From Cryphonectria parasitica EP155 (lineage: Eukaryota; Ascomycota; Sordariomycetes; Diaporthales; Cryphonectriaceae), in the NCBI RefSeq assembly GCF_011745365.1, contig NW_024468919.1, forward strand, positions 620,001-684,000: a DNA stretch of 64,000 nucleotides, given 5' to 3'. The translations under genes were made by a program, and so were the position numbers. The notes under the pieces were generated by a model. It saw only the letters and a program-made list of their open reading frames with translations. It had not been told where the DNA came from and did no database searches. This document shows positions 57,796-64,000 of this stretch, piece after piece. How positions within the stretch are numbered: the first letter of the stretch is position 1; each line of letters starts with the position of its first letter.

Positions 57796-60700
57796 TTATA
57801 CTATATCTGCAATGCGTGAGCGCTTCGAACCTGTAGTATTGAGATCTTGGTAGACAGCAAGCATTCCGGTCTGTTGATGAGAGTGAGGTGTTGGAAGCGC
57901 CGGCGTGACGGTTGGTGTGTCTGGTGAGATGGACGTGTCGTCAATGATAGCTGCACGTCTTGTCGCCTGTCTCCTCTCGTGGGCGTCTCTGGCCATCTGT
58001 TCCGATCGGCGTCGGACCCATTCCTGCTCCTTTTCCTTCTTTTTTGAGCGGTCCATGTATTGATCCCTCAGACCTCTGATCGTCAGGTCGGCTGGGGCGA
58101 AGAGTCGATACATGCCACACTTGATATAGACCCATCTGAACAGGTCGCGTGACATCCTCGCAGGGCTCCCAAAGGCGGTGTAGTAAGTTATGGCGACTAT
58201 GCCAAACGACATTGGGACTACCATCTTGTTGTTAATAATCACATGATCCTGGAGGTAGAGAGGAAAGGTCAAAAGGTGGGGCCCTCTCACTCATCCACTT
58301 GAACTGTTCGCTCAGTGTCATTGGGGCTTCTGGGCCTGCAATTTCCTTATTATTCATACCAAAGACGCTTGATATGAATGACATTGGCAACTATGATGTG
58401 GAAAAGTTATTATAATGAACATGATCACAGAGAGAATTTGGGGCCGGGGGGCGAGGAGGAAGGATGAGGTTGAGGAGCAGGGGGCCCTGTTTGACATACA
58501 AAGATCACGGTCACGACCGTGAAGACAAGAAGAGTGACGTTTTGTCGCTGAGTATCCTCGCCCTGCTTCATCGATTGCCATGCCTGCACGACAGTTACCT
58601 GCTGCTGTTTCAGCGAGATTAGGTAGTCTAACTGTAGTCCCTTGTCAGAAAGTGCATCAAGGATTATCTCACGTCATTCATGGGAGAACATACGCTCGCG
58701 GAGATGTCATTAGCTGACCTGCGCATGTCTTCCAGATCTTCAACGTTGCTATGTATCTCCATGAGCAACGGATCGACGTCTGGGGTAGGCCTGCCCCTGG
58801 CGAGCTGCAGCATTGTCTTCTCAAACTTCTCGACTACTTCCTTCTGCTCGATGGAGATTCTTAACATGATCTCTAGGTCTCGGACGATACTTTTGATTTG
58901 CCCCTGCAACTCGCCTTCTTTGCCAATATCGAGGAATGGTACTATGAGGTCACTCAGACCGTTATCGACGTCGGTGTGTGCGAGTCTCGAGAAGATCCTG
59001 GCCCACTCCCAGTACTGCTCGGCACCAAACGAGTGCTTGCTTGCCTGTGGTCACAATGACTGTCAGGGGTTGGTCTGATCCTGTGCAAAGTTGCTATTGT
59101 TGTAACTTACTACATCTCGAATGGCTTCTCTGAATATTGGCAGAACTCCAATCTGACCATCTTGTGGCTGAAAATTGAGTCAAGGTTAATTTCCATATCT
59201 GATCATATCATGCATAGTCTCGCGGCCATTAATTTCAAAGAGAGCTGTGGCCGAGATTGAACAGTACAAACATCATGAGTAAACAGTAGAGAGGAGCCCC
59301 TGGACAATACTTGCCTTGACTGCATATAAAGATGCGCGTGATATCAGTGCTTCGCCCAGAATGACCAGGGCTACGTCGAACACAGTCTTGTTCTGGCCTT
59401 TGCCGGTCTTTATAAACGCGTCCCTGATATTCTTATGTATACCTGGTCCATTATTGGACCCGGTTACATCTCCCTGGTCAGGGAAGCATGTGATGATTGT
59501 CCGGTCGTCTAGAATCCACATCCAGAGCTGGTCAATCATCATGACACGAGGGATCTTGCGGACCCTATCGCGCCACTCCTTGGTGAACGGGTCCACCGAG
59601 TGGAAGTCAAGCTGCTTGGGGCGGGTCGCACGGTGAACTACCTGGTCTCGAGCACTTGCATGCCATGAAAGGCTCAGCGTCCACTCGTTGGTCTGCTCCA
59701 GGGTACGCCGTGGGTGGAGCGGAGGATCCTCGTGTAGGTACTTCTGGATCAGGGCCTTCTCGCGGTAGGTGGACATGGCCTCGTACAGCATAGCCGCGTC
59801 GAAAAGCACCTGGCCGAGCTCTGACCCCGCAACCACGCGGTTTTGATCGTCAGTGGTGAAGACGGACCAGAGAGGCACTTTTCTGAACCGCCCGTGGCGT
59901 TTCATGATATTCGCAAAGACCCCAGTCGCTGTCCTCCTTGGTGGTGTCGCCGGTCGGGTCGTTGTGGGTTTGATGTCTGGACGACCACTGACAGTCCTAT
60001 TCTCGAGACGCCACGCCGTGTTGGGCTGTCGGCTCTGTGCGTTGAGAAGCTGGAGGCCACGGTGTCTCACCCTCCTCATGCCCGCCAACTGGCGCTCCTG
60101 CTGAAGCTTTTCCTTTCTTTGCCTCTCGGTCTCTTTATACACCGCCTGTGAGATCTTTCCCTGGTGACGTGCTGTGTCCCAGTGCAAGTAGGGCATCTTT
60201 GAGGCATTGCTTGGTTAGTCGGCTATTCATTTTTTTGGGGCGTTTGAATGCAAGGTTGGTGGTATCCAAACTTACAAACAAAGCGATACCATCTTGTCCT
60301 TCTGAAGGGACTTTCTTATGTCTGTCAATGTCATGAACGTCTCGTTTTCCTTGATTATGTTTCTCTTACCTGCAGCCGTAGAGACAGCTTCGCACATCGG
60401 CCGTAGATATTTTCCGGTCACGGTTGATGCCTGCTGGTGACTCTTCCAGTACTTCTGTTCCAAGATAGAACGGTTGTTTGGAGCATTAACAGGCCCCAGG
60501 TGCTCGATCACAGCATGATCGGAGAGGGTCACACCGTTGCTCTGCGAAGGACGAGGAGAAGTTGGCTTGTTTCTCAGGTATCGAGTGATCGCGCGCTACC
60601 AGATTCAACGTGATAACAGTCAGCCTTCTGAGCATACAATAATATCAAATTTGGATATACATACTTCAGCCCACTTGTAAAAGATTTCCTTTGTTAACTT

Positions 60701-61617
60701 TCTTGCTTTACCGTCATCCTTCACTTCGACCGCCAAATCACTTACAAACATGTTATTTGCGGGGAAATGGAAATAGTTGATAGTCTCTTCGGGCGCGTTC
60801 AGCGGGCTCTCGTCCTCTCTGCCATAGATGAGGTCCTGGACGGAAACTCTGTGGGCTGGAAACTGCTCCTGAAACCTCGAGTCCATGGTGTCGTGAACTA
60901 GACGCCCGTTTCTGAAGCGAACCATATAGGCATTGGTATCGATATCTGGATTATACTCCCCTCCACGCGTGGAAATGCGCACATCCTTTTGGGCCATACC
61001 ATTTGTGGCGAAATGTAAAGTTCGCAGCTCTCGGACACGATCAATACCTTCCTGGAAGTCCTTGGTGTCTCTCCATCTCTCTAGGCTGCTCGTTAGGTTC
61101 TGCACCAGGCTGCGTCCCTCTCCAATGTCGTTGAACATAGCATTGCGAAGGTATTGGATACGCTGGAGCTTGGCATGAACCTGTCTCGCCTGGTTGGCGC
61201 TGAGCGAGGCGAGGTATTCTTCGCGCTGGAAGAACTGCTCGCAGCCCAGATAATGCAGGAGAAAGTCTCGTGGTTTATGACGCTCAGCGCTCAGACAAGA
61301 TGGGATTATGTCATGGTCTTCCAGACGGAGCAGGAGATCCACAAAGTCGGTAGGCATGAGGTGCAAAATCTTGGCTGGAAAAAAGGGCGCAAAGAAAAAC
61401 AACTGAAGCTGTGGAGTTTTCTACTCCAATAGATATCGAGAGTTGCACCGACGTAAGTATCGATGAAGTCGCCAACAGAGAGTTGAAGATTCATTCTGGA
61501 AAGTGTAGACGTAATCCAATCATCATGATTAGACTGGCTCTTTTCACCATCGCTCGGCTGCAAAAGCGACCTAAGATCGTGTGGCTGGAAGGCTTTGGCC
61601 AAATGTAGGCTTATCAT
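57796..61617 (-). CDS. CorA-like (Mg2+ transporter-like) fungal membrane protein
   Basis: Ten exons, read downward: 61617-61425, 61374-60665, 60595-60370, 60310-60276, 60196-59315, 59167-59111, 59044-58694, 58631-58500, 58390-58291, 58217-57796, giving 1035 aa with all phases consistent. The N-terminal about 380 residues have no recognised domain. MPYLHWDT (exon 5) and VMMIDQLWMWILDDRTIITCFP are hallmarks of the large fungal CorA-like family. A coiled-coil region (about 720-830) leads to TM1 (about 850-870), which ends in the pore motif GMN (873-875, followed by N). TM2 begins at IPMSFGIVAITYY, and a basic tail follows. Intron 5 is GC-AG (AG/GCAAGT). The distal intron 9 acceptor (58218, branch ATTAAC) was chosen because the nearer CAG breaks the frame. 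Metal transport is possible but unproven for this family; many members carry extra signalling domains. The least certain parts are exon 1 and intron 7. Confidence 0.85.
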
Positions 61618-62636
61618 TACAGGGCCTCGCGTCTTACAGGCGGCTGAATCAGGGTTATTGGCTCATTGCTAGGCGCTCTCGCCGGATCTATTACAGCAGA
61701 TTCCACGCGATCCTTGGTATCGTGCAACCAGATACAGCCGGGCACTCGACGTCTGACCATTCATCCGGCACGAGGTTTACATGATGGTCCTCGGGAATCA
61801 CATGACGAAGCTGTATCCGCGCACACAAAACGGATATGGAGGTACGATCAAGGAGCATTAGTTGACACATTCGTCAAAATCTCCTTGATCGCCCACAGCT
61901 CCTAGAAGAACACAACATTTAGAAGTCTCCGAGAACTGTATCCTAAGAAAATTTCAGGCGTGTGGGATAACCTCGATAATATGCGCCGGTATAGGAAATG
62001 TGTCTGAAGTGAAAGGTGGCCAAGACAACCATGATTTCAGGAGGCAAGACTAGCCCAGCCCAAGCGTAACATGTACGGCTATCTCTGTTTCGACCCAAGA
62101 CATCGAGGTGAGATGGCAGGGAACACAGCCCACCAACCTGGCGTCTGGGCCATAGGTTGAAACATACGTGCATCGAGTGGAGGAGGACTCTGTCCGCGTT
62201 CACATTTGACAAGGCGAATGAGGATCGCCGGCGAGGTACTTCATGACTTCTCCAATGGCGACATCAGACATTTCTAGGGTGACAGAGAAAACGGATGATG
62301 ACCGGCTGATTTTTACTTGGCTTGTTCCATTAGCTGCCTGTCTTAGTATTCGAGTCGCTGCTGCTGCACGACAGCGGAGTAGATGTCAAAGTAAATTGAT
62401 CAGGATAAATGGAGCATTCTGGCCATGTCTTGGGGTCTCTCGGATAGCCGGAATCCTGTCTTGTGCGGACATGGATAGAGTACACAACAACGTCATGTCT
62501 CGACCTGCTTTTGCATGTCCACAAGTAAGGCAGCAGTTCTCAGAAAGAGAATGAGGACGATCTGGATGTCGCTACCGACTAGCCAAAGATCGACATGTCG
62601 ACCTTTCCAGTAGCATAAACCTTGGAGCAATGGGAC
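61618..62636. other. Intergenic
   Basis: About 1.0 kb between two minus-strand genes, holding the promoter of the CorA-like gene and the 3' region of the UstYa gene. A 103-codon plus-strand frame (62243-62554) has no domain or splice support. Confidence 0.55.
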
Positions 62637-63724
62637 TCAATCATCGAGTGGCAGGATATTTCGTGCTCCGTCCTTGAGTTGCCCTGCGGAGGTCAGTACG
62701 TGTTGTACGGCAGGATGCTGTGAAATACTTACCTTCGAGATAATCCTTTACTTGGTCATACTTTTTGCAGACTGAGAGGCCGTTAGAATTTGTATCATAA
62801 AATGAACTGCGAGGACGCTCAATCTTACCGTGCAGGCCGTTGAAGGCATTCTCGAGGTTGACCTGCCCAGGCTGTCCATTCTCTCCGCGCGGCTCGATAG
62901 CCAAATCTCCTGCACACATTGCAGCTTGGCGCATGTAATCAACACAGTGAAGAAAATGTGCCTCGTAGTCATTTGGTTCGGGTAAATTTGGCGAACCCGT
63001 CAAGACTGCGGAGAAAATTTTACCCATAATGTACTGGGGAGAGGTGAGCTACTATCTCCAGTAATATTACACATGGCATTTGACTGCCAGAAAACATGAT
63101 GAGGCTTACCACACAGTGCAACTGGTGCGTGACAGATGTTGAGTTATACACCGACGCATCTGGACCGACGAATCCTGCTCCAGCTGTTTCGTCTTAGCTT
63201 TTGTGAATCCCGCGCCCCCATCCCCCCCAGTGCGTCGTGTGCCAGACGGGGTAATCAAAGGACGCCAACTGACCTGGGTAGAGCGTCTCCCACTTTGCCT
63301 GAACCCTCGGTTCGAGAAACTCGGACGCGTCCAGAGGCGTGAATTCGGGATCGGCATTCCACTTGATAACCTCAGTCGCGACTGCGTCATGTTAATACTT
63401 CTCGCTCCTCATGAATGGTGTTGCTGCGGCTCGTCACGAACAGGTCGGGCCTTTCTGGGCATAGTCTCCTCCGAGTTGAACGCAGTTGTTTCTGTGACGA
63501 CTCGCGGTGGCATCCCATATGATGAGTTGTAAAAGGATAATCACACCGAGCATAAAGGTGGTGATGATCCACCAGTAGTCTCGTAAGATCGAGAGAGGTC
63601 CGTCGCGGGATCTGGGTCCTCGCAGAGCCGGCCAGTCCTTTCCTGAGCTGTCGACATCAGAGCTGGCCAGCAACTCCTCTTGATCCTCTCTTGGCGAGTC
63701 GGCATAAACCTGGTTGGCAAACAT
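62637..63724 (-). CDS. UstYa-family (DUF3328) oxidase-like protein
   Basis: Six exons, read downward: 63724-63442, 63381-63274, 63183-63110, 63033-62829, 62771-62733, 62683-62637, giving 251 aa with consistent phases. One transmembrane helix lies at about 51-70 after a short acidic N-terminus. The two family motifs HxxHC are present: HQLHC at 150-154 and HFLHC at 181-185, the latter inside HFLHCVDYMRQAAMCAGD. The spacing and the segment KWETLYP...GAGFV are typical. UstYa-type proteins carry out oxidative cyclisation of ribosomal peptides (ustiloxin, phomopsin, asperipin) and act in other fungal clusters. An in-frame ATG at 63763 would add 13 residues. The gene sits near the window edge, so its cluster partners (precursor, methyltransferase, peptidase) may lie beyond it; none is seen inside. 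Confidence 0.88.
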
Positions 63725-64000
63725 CTTGTTGTTGTAAGAATAATAATCGACACACACGAACATACCAAAACAGAGGCGTAGAATCAGGTTGGGAAGTTCA
63801 GGAAGGAGATGGGAAAGTCTATGAGCTGGTGTTCAGTTCTGAAACCACACTGAAACCAACAACTTTCAGAGCCCGACCGATGTTGAAAGGAGTCTGAAAT
63901 CGCCCTTATTCTCTTGACACTGTCTTTTTTTTTTACCCCCAGAATCCCAATTTCATCATATTTGACCTGAATGTCTGTCTGTTAACAAAATCCAAGATAC
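63725..64000. other. Window edge, upstream of UstYa-family gene
   Basis: Promoter-side DNA of the minus-strand UstYa-family gene. No gene or strong motif is visible in the last 240 bases. Confidence 0.5.

Noticed and set aside
1..64000. CRISPR array, operon-like bacterial features, rRNA
   Set aside because: No spaced direct repeats of CRISPR form and no rRNA signature; intron-rich fungal gene structure throughout.

Overview
The window is nuclear DNA of a filamentous ascomycete (Pezizomycotina, most likely a Sordariomycete). Genes carry several short introns (about 50-150 nt, GTRNGT donors, CTRAC/CTAAC branch sites close to a pyrimidine-poor CAG/TAG). The families are typically fungal: a Zn2Cys6 regulator, ABCC transporter, Sulfotransfer_4-type P-loop protein, UstYa/DUF3328 protein, fungal ferric reductase, acid trehalase and fungal CorA-like protein. 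Intergenic DNA is rich in microsatellites and homopolymers. No rRNA, tRNA, CRISPR array or intact transposon was seen. The species cannot be named from sequence alone.

Layout. 1-4.1 kb is gene-free. 4.26-5.99 kb holds a Gln/Pro-rich unknown gene with at least one apparent frameshift. 6-9.6 kb is intergenic, with a possible gene fossil near 6.9-7.8 kb and a 14-bp minisatellite at 8.78 kb. 9.64-10.98 kb is an unknown gene with a Glu/Pro/Lys-rich N-terminus. 12.35-13.88 kb is an AIF2/AMID-like FAD oxidoreductase. 16.76-17.83 kb is a sulfotransferase-like P-loop protein. 18.56-23.73 kb is a 12-exon ABCC (MRP-type) transporter whose first exon looks frameshifted. 25.0-27.4 kb has an NTF2-like protein convergent with a Zn2Cys6 regulator.

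28.3-34.1 kb holds a ferric/cupric reductase divergent from a Ctr copper transporter across about 1 kb of shared promoter, followed by a convergent membrane-anchored 3beta-HSD-like SDR. 36.4-38.5 kb is a secreted amidase-signature protein. 40.9-44.6 kb is a secreted, probably wall-anchored GH65 acid trehalase. 45-46 kb is a Shb17-like sugar bisphosphatase. 46.9-48 kb has two closely spaced small genes, the second probably mitochondrial. 48.9-50 kb is an SRR1-like gene. 50.9-53 kb has two orphan minus-strand ORFs. 54.4-55.2 kb is a small secreted protein. 55.9-57.7 kb is a class I CPD photolyase. 57.8-61.6 kb is a 10-exon CorA-like membrane protein. 62.6-63.7 kb is a UstYa-family protein that may belong to a RiPP (dikaritin-like) cluster running off the right edge.

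How the genes fit together. The only pair with an evident shared job is reductase plus Ctr, i.e. reduction of metal followed by Cu(I) uptake. The rest are mostly housekeeping or stress functions (redox, trehalose use, DNA repair, ribose synthesis) and secretion or transport genes. No complete, demonstrably new multi-gene system is visible. The best leads are the UstYa gene at the edge, the frameshifted Gln-rich and ABCC genes, and the Fre-Ctr promoter. Splice junctions were placed by eye from phase, consensus sites and family alignment from memory; they were not computed.
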